Source: JBMOUD01 sp049319665 (GTDB lineage: Bacteria > Pseudomonadota > Gammaproteobacteria > Enterobacterales > Enterobacteriaceae). From it: a DNA stretch of 64,000 nt. Shown here in pieces: positions 1-8,575 of this stretch. The notes under the pieces are model-generated. The model saw only the letters and a list, made by a program, of their open reading frames with translations. It searched no databases and had not been told where the DNA came from. Made by a program: the position numbers and the translations under genes. Location: the NCBI RefSeq assembly GCF_049319665.1, contig NZ_JBMOUD010000009.1, positions 1-64,000 on the forward strand, read 5' to 3'. The first letter of the stretch is position 1. Each line of letters starts with the position of its first letter.

Positions 1-1
1 C

Positions 2-130
2 AGCGACCCGATAAGCTAAGCGCAGGCGTTGGGTGCAGGGGCTTTCGCCGAAAAGCCCTTGCCGGTCGCGTTCGGCAATGCTGATATATTCCACTTCATT
101 GATAAGCGACCGAACCTGCACAGTAATCAT
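2..130 (-). CDS. Partial open frame at window edge, unknown product
   Basis: An open frame on the minus strand starts at an ATG at 130 and runs off the left edge without a stop, giving 43 residues beginning MITVQVRSLINEVEYISIAE. I do not recognise the family. No convincing ribosome binding site precedes the ATG, so this may be a chance frame or the N-terminus of an accessory gene next to the tRNA-Lys cluster. It is not nadA, which adjoins this tRNA cluster in E. coli on the other strand. Confidence 0.3.
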   Translation of the reverse strand, partial: MITVQVRSLINEVEYISIAERDRQGLFGESPCTQRLRLAYRVA

Positions 131-180
131 ATAAATCAGCAACCAATATAATTGCAGGTATGTTTCTGCCGCAGAAACGA

Positions 181-205
181 AAAAAGCGCCACAAGGGCGC
201 TTTAT
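181..205 (-). terminator. Rho-independent terminator of the tRNA-Lys operon
   Basis: Read on the minus strand, the stem GGCGC/GCGCC, extended by flanking A/T pairs, is followed by a run of T. It lies just downstream of the last tRNA-Lys. Confidence 0.7.
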
Positions 206-215
206 TCTGAATTAG

Positions 216-291
216 TGGTGGGTCGTGCGGGATTCGAACCTGCGACCAATTGATTAAAAGTCAACTGCTCTACCGACTGAGCTAACGACCC
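216..291 (-). tRNA. tRNA-Lys (anticodon TTT)
   Basis: A 76-nt gene reads GGGTCGTTAGCTCAG at its 5' end on the minus strand, with an encoded 3' CCA. The anticodon loop CTTTTAA gives anticodon TTT, and the T-arm GTTCGAATC is intact. It is the distal gene of a three-copy cluster transcribed leftward. It differs from the middle copy by one base in the D-loop (CGGTAG versus TGGTAG) and matches the right-hand copy. Confidence 0.96.
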
Positions 292-346
292 ACGAATGTG
301 GCATTTTTGCTTCTTAACAAACTGCGTTGAGTTTGTCTTACATTAG

Positions 347-422
347 TGGTGGGTCGTGCGGGATTCGAACCTGCGACCAATTGATTAAAAGTCAACTGCT
401 CTACCAACTGAGCTAACGACCC
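347..422 (-). tRNA. tRNA-Lys (anticodon TTT), second copy
   Basis: A 76-nt gene with encoded CCA, identical to its neighbours except for one D-loop base (TTGGTAG). It lies 55 nt from the distal copy. The spacing and shared orientation indicate one polycistronic tRNA transcript matured by RNases. Confidence 0.96.
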
Positions 423-477
423 ACTAATGTAATATTTTTACTTCTTTGCAAACCGCTACTCGGTTTGTACTAAACAG

Positions 478-496
478 TGGTGGGTCGTGCGGGATT
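478..496 (-). repeat. 19-nt tRNA-Lys 3'-end remnant (rtT-like repeat)
   Basis: Only the last 19 nt of the tRNA-Lys gene, including CCA, recur here. They are followed at 497-616 by about 120 bp of unrelated GC-rich sequence that carries a second T-arm-like fragment (CTCGAACCTGC at 558-568). No tRNA fold is possible, so this is not a functional gene. The E. coli tyrT locus carries downstream repeats that also contain 19 bp of the tRNA 3' end, and this resembles one such unit. Confidence 0.75.
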
Positions 497-616
497 GACT
501 CGTCTTCTAGACTCGCCCTCCGGGCAACGCTATGCGTTGTCGTCTCGCTTCGCTCGACTCGAACCTGCTGCAGGTTCTCATCAGTACGAATTAACTTTCC
601 AACTATTCTGAAGCAG

Positions 617-692
617 TGGTGGGTCGTGCGGGATTCGAACCTGCGACCAATTGATTAAAAGTCAACTGCTCTACCGACTGAGCTAACGACCC
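617..692 (-). tRNA. tRNA-Lys (anticodon TTT), promoter-proximal copy
   Basis: A 76-nt gene with encoded CCA and anticodon TTT, the first of the leftward cluster. The promoter at 757-784 lies 65 nt upstream. The E. coli equivalent (lysT-valT-lysW and so on) sits at the same place beside cpoB and mixes Lys and Val tRNAs. Here only Lys genes are visible. Confidence 0.96.
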
Positions 693-756
693 ACTGTTTC
701 TGCTTAAAACTCTCGTTGCTTTAACCGCTTACAAGTTGTCTGGGCAACGGCGGCAT

Positions 757-784
757 ATATTACTGATATATGATCTGAGTGCAA
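757..784 (-). promoter_or_regulatory. Promoter of the tRNA-Lys operon
   Basis: On the minus strand a -35 TTGCAC (779-784) and a -10 TAATAT (757-762) are separated by 16 nt. A GC-rich discriminator (GCCGCCG) follows, typical of stringently controlled stable-RNA promoters. Confidence 0.65.
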
Positions 785-831
785 CCAATATCTTCCAATA
801 GTTATCCAACTGCTTGTTCTTCACGCATTCA

Positions 832-867
832 AGCCCGAAAAATGTGCAAATTAGCTATTTTCGGGCT
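832..867 (-). terminator. Hairpin downstream of cpoB
   Basis: Ten-base arms AGCCCGAAAA/TTTTCGGGCT lie 10 nt past the cpoB stop. There is no clear T-run on the minus strand, so it may act as a weak terminator or as an mRNA 3' stabiliser for the tol-pal operon. Confidence 0.5.
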
Positions 868-877
868 GAATAACAAA

Positions 878-1663
878 CTAGTGCGCAGCTAAACGTTTTT
901 GAGCCAGTTTCGCTGATTCTGTATTCGGGTAGAGTTTTACTACCTGCTGGAAGACGGCTTTAGCTTTATCGCTGTCGCCTTTTTCCTGCATGATCACCCC
1001 AACCTTAAACATCGCATCAGAACTTTTCGGCGATTTAGGGTAATTCTTCACAACTACTGCGTAATAATATGTCGCGTCATCTTTTTTACCCTTGTTGTAA
1101 TACAACTGGCCTAACCAATAATTGGCATTAGGCAGGTAATTAGATTTTGGATATTGCTTGATGAAAGCTTGGAAAGCAGAAATAGCTTGATCGTACTGTT
1201 TCTTTTCCAAAGCTAACGCAACTGCCGCATTGTAGTCAGTGTTTTCGTCACCAGTTTTTGCCGGAGCCGCTGCCTGTGCATCTGCTGCATTAGCATTGGC
1301 ATCACCACCGCTGGCTGCTGCTGTTCCTGCTGCGGCGTTAGCAGCACCAGAGCCTTGGCTCATGCTGTCTAACTGCTGGAAAAGTTGCTTTTGGCGATCG
1401 GTAATTTGACTCAGCTGATATTGGCTCTCCTGGATTTGTCCCCGGAGTGTATCAATATCGTTCTGATTATCTGACAGTTGTTGCTGGATTTGATTTAAAA
1501 GCTGACCTTGACCGTTAGAAATACGTTCAAGTGAAGTGACTCGATCTTCTATCGAGCCTGAGCCGACATTACTGATTGGCGCTTGGGCAGTAGCGGCCCA
1601 TGGGACCGCTACGCCAACCAGTAACGACAGACTCAACAGGTGATGTCTGAAGTTACTGTTCAT
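878..1663 (-). CDS. cpoB: CpoB (YbgF), cell division coordinator, TPR protein
   Basis: A 261-residue periplasmic protein that, in E. coli, links PBP1B activity to Tol-driven outer-membrane constriction. A signal peptide covers about residues 1-26, ending ATAQA. Residues about 40-100 form a Gln-rich coiled coil, the trimerisation segment that contacts TolA. An Ala/Asn-rich linker follows, and residues 145-261 hold tetratricopeptide repeats (for example YWLGQLYYNKGKKDDA). It is the last gene of the tol-pal operon, 9 nt after the pal stop. Length and order match the E. coli gene. Confidence 0.95.
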   Translation of the reverse strand: MNSNFRHHLLSLSLLVGVAVPWAATAQAPISNVGSGSIEDRVTSLERISNGQGQLLNQIQQQLSDNQNDIDTLRGQIQESQYQLSQITDRQKQLFQQLDSMSQGSGAANAAAGTAAASGGDANANAADAQAAAPAKTGDENTDYNAAVALALEKKQYDQAISAFQAFIKQYPKSNYLPNANYWLGQLYYNKGKKDDATYYYAVVVKNYPKSPKSSDAMFKVGVIMQEKGDSDKAKAVFQQVVKLYPNTESAKLAQKRLAAH

Positions 1664-1672
1664 GCGACTCTC

Positions 1673-2176
1673 TTAGTATACCAGTACGGCACGACGGTTT
1701 TTAGCGTAAGCCGCTTCGTCATGGCCCAGTACAGCTGGTTTTTCTTTACCGTAAGAAACGATAGAGATTTGGTCAGCAGAAACGCCTTTGCCTTGCAGGT
1801 ACATTTTAACTGCGTTAGCACGACGCTCACCCAAAGCGATGTTGTATTCTGGCGTGCCACGTTCGTCGGCGTTACCTTCAACAGTCACTTTGTAAGATGG
1901 GTTGCTACGCAGGAATGCAGCGTGCGCATCCAGCATTTGAGCATATTCAGAAGACACATCGTACTTGTCCAGACCGAAGTAAACGATGTTGTTCTTTTGC
2001 AGCTCTTGCATCTGAAGACGCGCTTGCTCTTCAGAAGACATGTTGCCACTTTCTGCACCAGTGCTTGCGCCGATACCAGATTGGCCGTTGTCGGCGCTTT
2101 TGTGAGAACTACAAGCAGCGATTGCCATTACAGGCACAGCCAGCAGAAGCCCTTTCAGCACTTTGTTAAGTTGCAT
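1673..2176 (-). CDS. pal: Pal, peptidoglycan-associated lipoprotein
   Basis: A 167-residue outer-membrane lipoprotein. The signal peptide ends in a lipobox (VMAIAAC), placing the lipidated cysteine at residue 22. A flexible linker leads to an OmpA-like peptidoglycan-binding domain (about 60-167) with the signature GNADERGTPEYNIALGERRA. Pal anchors the outer membrane to murein and binds TolB when not bound to murein. The start has a good ribosome site (AAAGGATC) and lies 45 nt after tolB. Confidence 0.97.
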   Translation of the reverse strand: MQLNKVLKGLLLAVPVMAIAACSSHKSADNGQSGIGASTGAESGNMSSEEQARLQMQELQKNNIVYFGLDKYDVSSEYAQMLDAHAAFLRSNPSYKVTVEGNADERGTPEYNIALGERRANAVKMYLQGKGVSADQISIVSYGKEKPAVLGHDEAAYAKNRRAVLVY

Positions 2177-2221
2177 CTATTTGATCCTTTTATAATTTTG
2201 CCATACATAGTCATTCATGCA

Positions 2222-3514
2222 TCACAGGTACGGCGACCAGGCAGGGAATGATACCTGTCCATCGGTAGCCGGAAGACGCGCTTTGAAACGCCCATCAATC
2301 GAGACCAAATCTAATACGGTTCCTAGCCCTTGAGAAGAGCTGTAGATCACCATAGTGCCATTCGGCGCGATACTAGGCGTTTCATCTAGGAACGTGTCCG
2401 TTAATACTTGAACGGCTCCCGTTTCCAGATCTTGTTTAGCGATGTGCTGGCTACCACCATTGGAACCGACCATAACCAGGGTTTTACCATCAGAGCTTAC
2501 GTCTGAGTCCTGATTCTGGGAGCCTTCCCATGTTAGACGTTGCGGCGCACCGCCATTAATATTCACTTTATAAACCTGAGGGCGACCGCCCTGATCCGAG
2601 GTGAAAGCCAGGTTCTGGCTATCTGGGAACCAAGCAGGTTCAGTACTGTTACTACGGCCATTGGTCACTGGAGTAATTTGACCAGAAGCCAGATTCATTA
2701 CATACAGATTCAGGCTGCCTGATTTAGACAAGGCCATTGCCAGTTTAGTACCATCTGGAGAAAACGCTGGTGCACCGTTGTGACGTGGGAAATCAGCAAC
2801 TTGACGGATAGCACCGTTAGCAAGTGTCTGAATAACCAGCGCAGAACGACCACTTTCAAAGCTTACATAAGCCAGTTTGCTGCCATCTGGAGACCAGGCT
2901 GGAGACATCAGGGGCTCTGGTGAACGATGCACAACGAATTGGTTATAACCATCGTAATCCGACACGCGCAACTCATACGGGAATTTACCACCGTTGGTTT
3001 TGACAATGTAGGCAATACGAGTGCGGAACGCACCTTTAATACCGGTCAGTTTCTGGAATACTTCATCACTTGCGGTGTGAGCGGCGTAACGCAACCACTG
3101 TTTAGTGATTTTGTATTGGTTCTGCGCCAGTACACTTCCAGCGGCACCAGAAGTATCAACTAACTGATAAGAAACTAAGTAGCTGCCGTCAGCGCCAGGC
3201 TGAACCTGACCAACAACAACCGCATCAATCCCCAATGCAGTCCAGGCAGCCGGGGTTACCTCTGCAGCGCTGGTTGGCTGCTGCGGCATACGCGCTGGAT
3301 CAATAGGGTTAAACTTACCACTGTTACGTAAGTCTGCAGCCACAATGCTGCCGATATCTTCAGGAGGTGTACCTGGACCTGCCCATTTAAATGGCACAAC
3401 TGCGATTGGACGCGCAGTATCCACACCTTGAGTGATTTCGATACGAACTTCTGCATGCAACACAGATGCCCAAAGTATCAAAAGGCCAAACGCTACTCGA
3501 AATGCCTGTTTCAT
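2222..3514 (-). CDS. tolB: TolB, periplasmic beta-propeller of the Tol-Pal system
   Basis: 430 residues. A signal peptide ends near residue 21 (SVLHA). An N-terminal alpha/beta domain precedes a six-bladed beta-propeller made of repeats of the WSPDGSKLAY type (for example PAFSPDGTKLAM and PAWFPDSQNLAF). The protein cycles between Pal and TolA to relocate Pal to the septum. The mature N-terminus (EVRIEITQGVD) matches the TolA-box region of the family. A 274-bp gap separates it from tolA. Confidence 0.97.
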   Translation of the reverse strand: MKQAFRVAFGLLILWASVLHAEVRIEITQGVDTARPIAVVPFKWAGPGTPPEDIGSIVAADLRNSGKFNPIDPARMPQQPTSAAEVTPAAWTALGIDAVVVGQVQPGADGSYLVSYQLVDTSGAAGSVLAQNQYKITKQWLRYAAHTASDEVFQKLTGIKGAFRTRIAYIVKTNGGKFPYELRVSDYDGYNQFVVHRSPEPLMSPAWSPDGSKLAYVSFESGRSALVIQTLANGAIRQVADFPRHNGAPAFSPDGTKLAMALSKSGSLNLYVMNLASGQITPVTNGRSNSTEPAWFPDSQNLAFTSDQGGRPQVYKVNINGGAPQRLTWEGSQNQDSDVSSDGKTLVMVGSNGGSQHIAKQDLETGAVQVLTDTFLDETPSIAPNGTMVIYSSSQGLGTVLDLVSIDGRFKARLPATDGQVSFPAWSPYL

Positions 3515-3788
3515 TGTATCTCCATTATCTGGACTAAGAGCCTGAACAAAATTTATAAAGCTTAGTTAGCAAGCGTATTAATAACCGGTATAACTATGAA
3601 ATAACGTAGTATTTCTGCCGTACCACCCTTAAAACCCTTGTCGTTAACTGTGCAATTAATCCTATTGAACAGGCATCTATCTTCCCGCGATAAACTAGCA
3701 GAAGTTTAACAAACTGATGCACACAAAACTACAAACTCACCATATATACCATCGTAAAAGTCTCAAATATGACAATTATCGTCTGTTA

Positions 3789-5192
3789 TTATGGCTTAAA
3801 GTCTAATGCTGCGTTTTTAAAGACCTCATACACATCTTGAGTAGGTGGTTTAGGTATTCTAGCCTGCCTTGCCGCCGCAACAGCTGCCTGGCAAAGCGCC
3901 GGATCACCACCTTCAGCTTTGATATCAATCAGCATGCCATCTGGCGCTAATTTTATACGCAGTGCGCAAGTTTTGCCTGCATAAGACTGCGCATCGTAAA
4001 ACTTACTTTCAATAGCGGCCTTAACCTGTCCAACATAGTTAGCAATATCAGCACCTGACGCACCGCTCTTCTTATTGCTCCCCTTCCCTGCTGGCGCACC
4101 GCCACCACCTTTCGGTGCGTTTTTAGAAGACGCAAGGCCACCGAACAAATCATCAACGTCTGTTGCTTGCTTCGCTGCAGCAGCGGCTTTCTTCTTAGCC
4201 TCACCAGCTGCTTTCGCGGCAGCCGCTTTGGCTTCGCCAGCTGCCTTAGCAGCAGCGGCTTTGGCTTCTGCTTTAGCTTCAGCGGCAGCTTCGGCTTTGG
4301 CTGCGGCGGCAGCTTTAGCAGCTTCTGCCTTAGCCTCAGCTTTTGCTTGAGCAGCGGCCGCTTTTTTCTCAGCATCGGCAGCAGCTTTCTCTTTAGCTGC
4401 TTCCGCAGCCTCTGCGGCTTTTTGAGCCTCTGCTGCTGCTTTTTTAGCTTCAGCATCAGCTTGCTTCTTCGCGTCTGCCTGAGCTTGTTTCTTCGCGGCG
4501 GCAGCCGCAGCAGCAGCGGCTTCGGCTTCAGCTTGTTTCTTAGCTTCTGCCTGGGCTTTCTTCTGCGCGTCCGCTTGCTGTTTAGCGACTTTATCAGCCT
4601 CAGCTTTCGCTTTCGCTGCAGCGTCAGCGGCCTCTTTTTGCTGTTCTTTCACTTTAGCTGCCGCTGCGGCTGCTTCAGCGGCCTCAGCAGCTTGTTTTTG
4701 TTGCTCAGCAGCTTTTTTCTGCTGCTGTGCCGCTTTCTGTTGCTGCTCAGCCGCTTCCTTCTGCTCTTCAGCTTGCTTTTGCTCTTCAGCCTGTTTCTGT
4801 TGCTCAGCTGCTTGCTTTTGTTCTTCGGCCTGCTTTTGTTGTTCAGCCGCTTCTTTTTGCTGCTCTTCAGCCTGCTTTTTCTGCTCTGCGGCTTCTTTTT
4901 GTTGTTCGGCAGCTTCTTTCTGTTCTTCTGCCTGCTGCTCAGCTTTTTTCTGACGAGATTGCTGAGCCTGCTTTGAAGCTGATTCCTGTTGGCGATTGTA
5001 CTGATCAACAATAGCGCCTGGATCAACCATCACAGCAGAGATATCGCTGCCACCGCCGCCGCCACTCATGCTGGTATCTTCTTGCGTCGAACCCCAGATC
5101 AATAGGGCTACCAAGATAATATGCAGAATGACCGAAACAATAACGGCGCGTTTGAGCTTATCGTTTTGTTCAGTTACCGTTGCCTTTACCAA
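3789..5192 (-). CDS. tolA: TolA, inner-membrane energy-transducing protein
   Basis: 467 residues. Domain I holds one transmembrane helix (about 14-36) with the conserved S20/H24 pair that faces TolQR. A Gly stretch (SGGGGG) follows. Domain II, about residues 60-340, is a long Gln/Glu/Lys/Ala-rich helical rod with degenerate AEQQKQAEEQK units that later become Ala/Lys-rich. Domain III (about 375-467) is the Pal/TolB/colicin-binding domain, with two cysteines (KTCAL and PALCQ). It is somewhat longer than the E. coli protein (about 421), the difference lying in the rod. Confidence 0.96.
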   Translation of the reverse strand: MVKATVTEQNDKLKRAVIVSVILHIILVALLIWGSTQEDTSMSGGGGGSDISAVMVDPGAIVDQYNRQQESASKQAQQSRQKKAEQQAEEQKEAAEQQKEAAEQKKQAEEQQKEAAEQQKQAEEQKQAAEQQKQAEEQKQAEEQKEAAEQQQKAAQQQKKAAEQQKQAAEAAEAAAAAAKVKEQQKEAADAAAKAKAEADKVAKQQADAQKKAQAEAKKQAEAEAAAAAAAAAKKQAQADAKKQADAEAKKAAAEAQKAAEAAEAAKEKAAADAEKKAAAAQAKAEAKAEAAKAAAAAKAEAAAEAKAEAKAAAAKAAGEAKAAAAKAAGEAKKKAAAAAKQATDVDDLFGGLASSKNAPKGGGGAPAGKGSNKKSGASGADIANYVGQVKAAIESKFYDAQSYAGKTCALRIKLAPDGMLIDIKAEGGDPALCQAAVAAARQARIPKPPTQDVYEVFKNAALDFKP

Positions 5193-5309
5193 AATAGATT
5201 TCCCAACACAAGATTGCTAAAAACCGGCATGTCCTGGCGATGAACCCAAGGTTAACTGAGTACCATCAAACCAAGACAAACCAGGCTTTAAATAAATGTC
5301 ACTGACTTG

Positions 5310-5738
5310 TCAGATAGGTTGTGTCATCAGACCGACAGACTTAACACCCGCCTGATGCAGCATGTTCAATGCCTTAATAATTTCATTATAAGGCACTTCT
5401 TTTGCTCCACCGATCAGGAACACCGTTTTAGGGTTAGCCTGAAGAAGACTACCCGCTTCGGCGATCACCTGCTGTTCTGGCAGCTGTTCCATTCTTTCGC
5501 GGTTAACAACCATGGTGTATTGACCTACACCAGATACTTCAACGATCACCGGCGGGTTATCATCGGTCGACACCGTTTTAGAATCTGTCGCATCTGGAAG
5601 ATCAACTTCCACGCTTTGAGTAATAATCGGAGCGGTTGCCATGAAGATCAGCAACAGCACCAATAATACGTCAAGCAATGGAACGATGTTTATCTCAGAC
5701 TTTTGTTCGCGACGACGACGTCCTCGTACTCGAGCCAT
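5310..5738 (-). CDS. tolR: TolR, proton-channel subunit of the Tol motor
   Basis: 142 residues, ExbD/TolR family. One transmembrane helix (about 19-38) carries the proton-carrying aspartate D23 in VPLLDVLLVLLL. The C-terminal periplasmic domain is about residues 60-142. An Arg-rich cytoplasmic start (RGRRRREQK) fits positive-inside topology. It lies between tolQ (11-nt gap) and tolA. Confidence 0.96.
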   Translation of the reverse strand: MARVRGRRRREQKSEINIVPLLDVLLVLLLIFMATAPIITQSVEVDLPDATDSKTVSTDDNPPVIVEVSGVGQYTMVVNRERMEQLPEQQVIAEAGSLLQANPKTVFLIGGAKEVPYNEIIKALNMLHQAGVKSVGLMTQPI

Positions 5739-5749
5739 GCTGTCCTCCC

Positions 5750-6436
5750 TTAATTGCTGCTTTCGCGAGCGAAAGCCTGACGGTGCAGGATAGCAGTGAA
5801 CTCTTCCATGAAGTTGTCGTAATTTTGCTCAAGTTTACTTACGCGCTGGTTAAGGCGGTTATAAGCCATAACAGCAGGAATTGCTGCAAATAAACCGATA
5901 GCAGTGGCGATCAGGGCTTCAGCGATACCAGGCGCAACCATTTGCAAGGTCGCCTGTTTGACCGAACCCAAACCAATGAAGGCATGCATAATTCCCCAAA
6001 CAGTACCAAATAAGCCGATATATGGACTAATTGAACCAACGGTACCAAGGAAAGGAATATGGGTTTCTAGCGACTCAAGTTCGCGGTTAAACGAAATACG
6101 CATCGCACGGGTTGAGCCTTCAATCACCGACTCAGGCGCGTGGCTATTAGCACGATGCAAACGCGCAAACTCTTTAAAACCAGAGTGGAAGATCTGCTCA
6201 GCACCGGTCAAGCTTTCACGGCGCCCTTGGCTTTCTTGATACAGTCGGGAAAGCTCGATTCCAGACCAAAATTTATCTTCAAACGCTTCTGCTTCACGCG
6301 TAGCAGCATTCAGCACTTTCGTTCTCTGAATGATAACTGCCCAAGATGCGATAGAAAAGCACACCAAGATAAGCATGATCAGCTTAACCAAGATGCTGGC
6401 CTTTAAAAATAAATCAAAAATGTTCATGTCAGTCAC
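5750..6436 (-). CDS. tolQ: TolQ, membrane stator subunit of the Tol motor
   Basis: 228 residues, MotA/TolQ/ExbB family, with three transmembrane segments (about 15-38, 135-160 and 170-195). The conserved stretch FLGTVGSISPYIGLFGTVWG and the later IATAIGLFAAIPAV line the channel with the TolR helix. TolQ-TolR uses the proton motive force to energise TolA. Its start overlaps the ybgC stop by 4 nt, indicating translational coupling. Confidence 0.97.
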   Translation of the reverse strand: MTDMNIFDLFLKASILVKLIMLILVCFSIASWAVIIQRTKVLNAATREAEAFEDKFWSGIELSRLYQESQGRRESLTGAEQIFHSGFKEFARLHRANSHAPESVIEGSTRAMRISFNRELESLETHIPFLGTVGSISPYIGLFGTVWGIMHAFIGLGSVKQATLQMVAPGIAEALIATAIGLFAAIPAVMAYNRLNQRVSKLEQNYDNFMEEFTAILHRQAFARESSN

Positions 6437-6837
6437 TGCTTAAACTCCGCGACAATAGACTTAGGAAGCGCACGTGGCTTCATTAGGTGTGGATCTATGC
6501 ATGCAATCAACACTTCTGCTGTACTCAGAAGGTTTCCCTGCGAATTTAAAATTCGCTGTGCAAAGGTAAGTGAAGCCCCGCGAATGTCTGTGATCTCACT
6601 TTGAACATCCAGCAAATCATCTAAACGCGCTGGAGCCAAGTATTCGACCGTCATACGGCGGACAGCAAAAGCGGCGTGTTCACCCAACAACTGCTGTTGG
6701 TGAACATTGTGTTCGCGCAACATCTCTGTGCGAGCCCTTTCAAAAAAGGCGACGTAACGAGCATGATAGACCACACCACCTGCATCCGTATCTTCAAAAT
6801 AGACACGAACCGGCCATCGGAACAACGTATTACTCAC
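6433..6837 (-). CDS. ybgC: YbgC, hot-dog fold acyl-CoA thioesterase
   Basis: First gene of the tol-pal operon; acts on acyl-CoA thioesters in the cytoplasm. I chose the GTG at 6837, preceded by GGGA at proper spacing. It gives 134 residues, the E. coli length, and places catalytic Asp at residue 18 in YFEDTDAGGVVYH. A longer frame to 6879 adds 14 residues with no family match. The product ends with the family tail ALPKSIVAEFKQ. Confidence 0.95.
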   Translation of the reverse strand: MSNTLFRWPVRVYFEDTDAGGVVYHARYVAFFERARTEMLREHNVHQQQLLGEHAAFAVRRMTVEYLAPARLDDLLDVQSEITDIRGASLTFAQRILNSQGNLLSTAEVLIACIDPHLMKPRALPKSIVAEFKQ

Positions 6838-6973
6838 TCTACATCCCGTAATGCAATTTGACGGCACTACTATACGCAAGAGATTTCAGCTTTGGAATGG
6901 GTTGCAAGTCTGGAATGAAAATAATTATGGGCCAGAACGGCCCATTGATGGAACTTTGTCAACTATCTGTAAA

Positions 6974-7267
6974 TTACGTAAAAAAATAGACCAAGCCTGC
7001 GAATAAAATAACCATGGCAGGTAGCGGTGCAAACACCGCCTTCCAACGTGAACGTTGGGGGCGAAACCCAAATCCATGAATCAATCCACTGCATACAGCC
7101 CAAATCAATACTATGCCATGCCAAACGGCTAAATCACTCGTCTGCGAAGCAAATTTGGCCGGTTGCCAAAAGACACACCCAGCCAATAGTAATGACATAA
7201 TTAGGGAAAGGACCCGCAATGGGCCCTTGTCCGTTACAGCATAGAATTTATCAGCTAGCAGAGTCAT
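6974..7267 (-). CDS. ybgE: YbgE, cyd operon membrane protein
   Basis: 97 residues with three predicted hydrophobic segments (about 15-36, 45-65 and 78-96). The role is not well established; it is the conserved last gene of the cydABX operon. Its ATG overlaps the cydX 3' end by 17 nt. A Trp/Arg-rich loop (FRPQRSRWKAVF) precedes the last segment. Confidence 0.9.
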   Translation of the reverse strand: MTLLADKFYAVTDKGPLRVLSLIMSLLLAGCVFWQPAKFASQTSDLAVWHGIVLIWAVCSGLIHGFGFRPQRSRWKAVFAPLPAMVILFAGLVYFFT

Positions 7268-7379
7268 TATTTGCCGCTTTTGCTGCTTTGCTCGATTCTA
7301 CGTTTTCTACCGCCAGCGCAGTGATAATACCAAATGCGCAAGCCAGAAGCGTTCCAAGTATCCAGGCAAAATACCACAT
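7251..7379 (-). CDS. cydX: CydX, small subunit of cytochrome bd-I oxidase
   Basis: A 42-residue single-helix protein starting MWYFAWILGTLLACAFG. CydX stabilises the haem b558/b595 region of CydAB. The N-terminal MWYFAWILG motif is diagnostic. It begins 27 nt after cydB and overlaps ybgE by 17 nt. Confidence 0.93.
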   Translation of the reverse strand: MWYFAWILGTLLACAFGIITALAVENVESSKAAKAANNDSAS

Positions 7380-7406
7380 GGTTTAAGCTCCAGTTATGTT
7401 AACTCG

Positions 7407-8561
7407 TTAATACAAAGAGTGTTTGTTGTCTTCGATAAAGTTTTTATCTATACGTCCAAACATCTTGTAGTAAGCCCAGCAGGTGTATAGCAATACAATT
7501 GGCACAAAAATACAGGCTACAACTGTCATTACACGCAACGTTAACAAGCTTGATGTTGCATCCCACATTGTCAGGCTGACATCTGGCGTAGTGCTTGAAG
7601 GCATAACAAATGGGAACATGGTGATCCCAAACGTCAAGATGACACAAGCGATAGTCAGCGAAGATGAGACAAAGGCCAGCGCGCCTCTATTGAGTTTAGA
7701 GAAAAGAATCGTCAATAAAGGTAAAACAACGCCCAGGGCAGGGAATGCCCACAGTACAGGTGCTTTATTGAAGTTCAACAGCCAAGCCCCCGCCTGATGA
7801 GCTACCGTTTTGCGCAAAGGGTTCGACTCAGCAGCAGGATCCAATGCTGATGTCAGGACATAACCATCGATTCCTTTAATCAGCCAAATACCTGCAACCA
7901 GGAAGCAGACCATCATGACTAATGCTGAAATCTGCGACGCAGCACGAGTACGCAGACGGAGCTCACCGGTAGTACGCATCTGCAGGTAAGTTGCGCCTTG
8001 GGTGATTAGCATGGTTAAACTGACAATCCCGGCCAACAAACCAAATGGGTTTAGCAACTGCAACAAGCTGCCGGTGTAATACAGGCGTAAATAATCATCA
8101 ATATGGAAAGGAACACCTAACAACAAGTTACCGAACGCGACACCAAAGACCAGTGCCGGTACAAAACTGCCGATAAAAATGCCCCAGTCCCACATACCGC
8201 GCCAACGGCTGCTTTCTAACTTGGAACGGTAGTCAAATCCAATTGGGCGGAAGAATAGCGCACAGAGCACTAATATCATCGCGCCATAAAACCCGGAGAA
8301 GGCTGCCGCATAGACCATTGGCCAAGCGGCAAACAATGCTCCACCCGCGGTAATCAACCATACCTGGTTGCCGTCCCAGTGGGGAGCTATAGCGTTGATC
8401 ATAATGCGGCGATCGGTGTCTGTTTTACCGATAATACGAGCGAGGATCCCTACGCCCATATCAAAACCATCGGTCACAGCGAAACCAATACACAGCACGC
8501 CAATCAGCACCCACCAAATGAATCTTAGAGACTCATAATCAAACAAGTTTTCACCAAACAT
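7407..8561 (-). CDS. cydB: CydB, cytochrome bd ubiquinol oxidase subunit II
   Basis: 384 residues with 8-9 hydrophobic helices. It pairs with CydA in the inner-membrane quinol oxidase that reduces O2 to water at low oxygen tension. Diagnostic stretches include GFAVTDGFDMGVG, APHWDGNQVWLITAGGALF and FVMPSS. The C-terminus ends THSLY-like (KHSLY), as in E. coli. Its start is 14 nt from the cydA stop. Confidence 0.97.
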   Translation of the reverse strand: MFGENLFDYESLRFIWWVLIGVLCIGFAVTDGFDMGVGILARIIGKTDTDRRIMINAIAPHWDGNQVWLITAGGALFAAWPMVYAAAFSGFYGAMILVLCALFFRPIGFDYRSKLESSRWRGMWDWGIFIGSFVPALVFGVAFGNLLLGVPFHIDDYLRLYYTGSLLQLLNPFGLLAGIVSLTMLITQGATYLQMRTTGELRLRTRAASQISALVMMVCFLVAGIWLIKGIDGYVLTSALDPAAESNPLRKTVAHQAGAWLLNFNKAPVLWAFPALGVVLPLLTILFSKLNRGALAFVSSSLTIACVILTFGITMFPFVMPSSTTPDVSLTMWDATSSLLTLRVMTVVACIFVPIVLLYTCWAYYKMFGRIDKNFIEDNKHSLY

Positions 8562-8575
8562 ATGTGGACTCCCTT

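Noticed and set aside
478..496. Fourth functional tRNA-Lys, or a phage attachment site
   Set aside because: Only 19 nt of the 3' end exist, so no tRNA can fold; no integrase or second att copy is visible in the window.
1640..2251. 203-residue plus-strand frame over pal
   Set aside because: Antisense shadow of pal; composition is not protein-like and pal is certain.
4167..4976. 269-residue plus-strand open frame antisense to tolA
   Set aside because: It is the mirror of the low-complexity Gln/Ala/Lys rod of TolA, giving a Leu/Phe/Ser-only product; no ribosome site or family.
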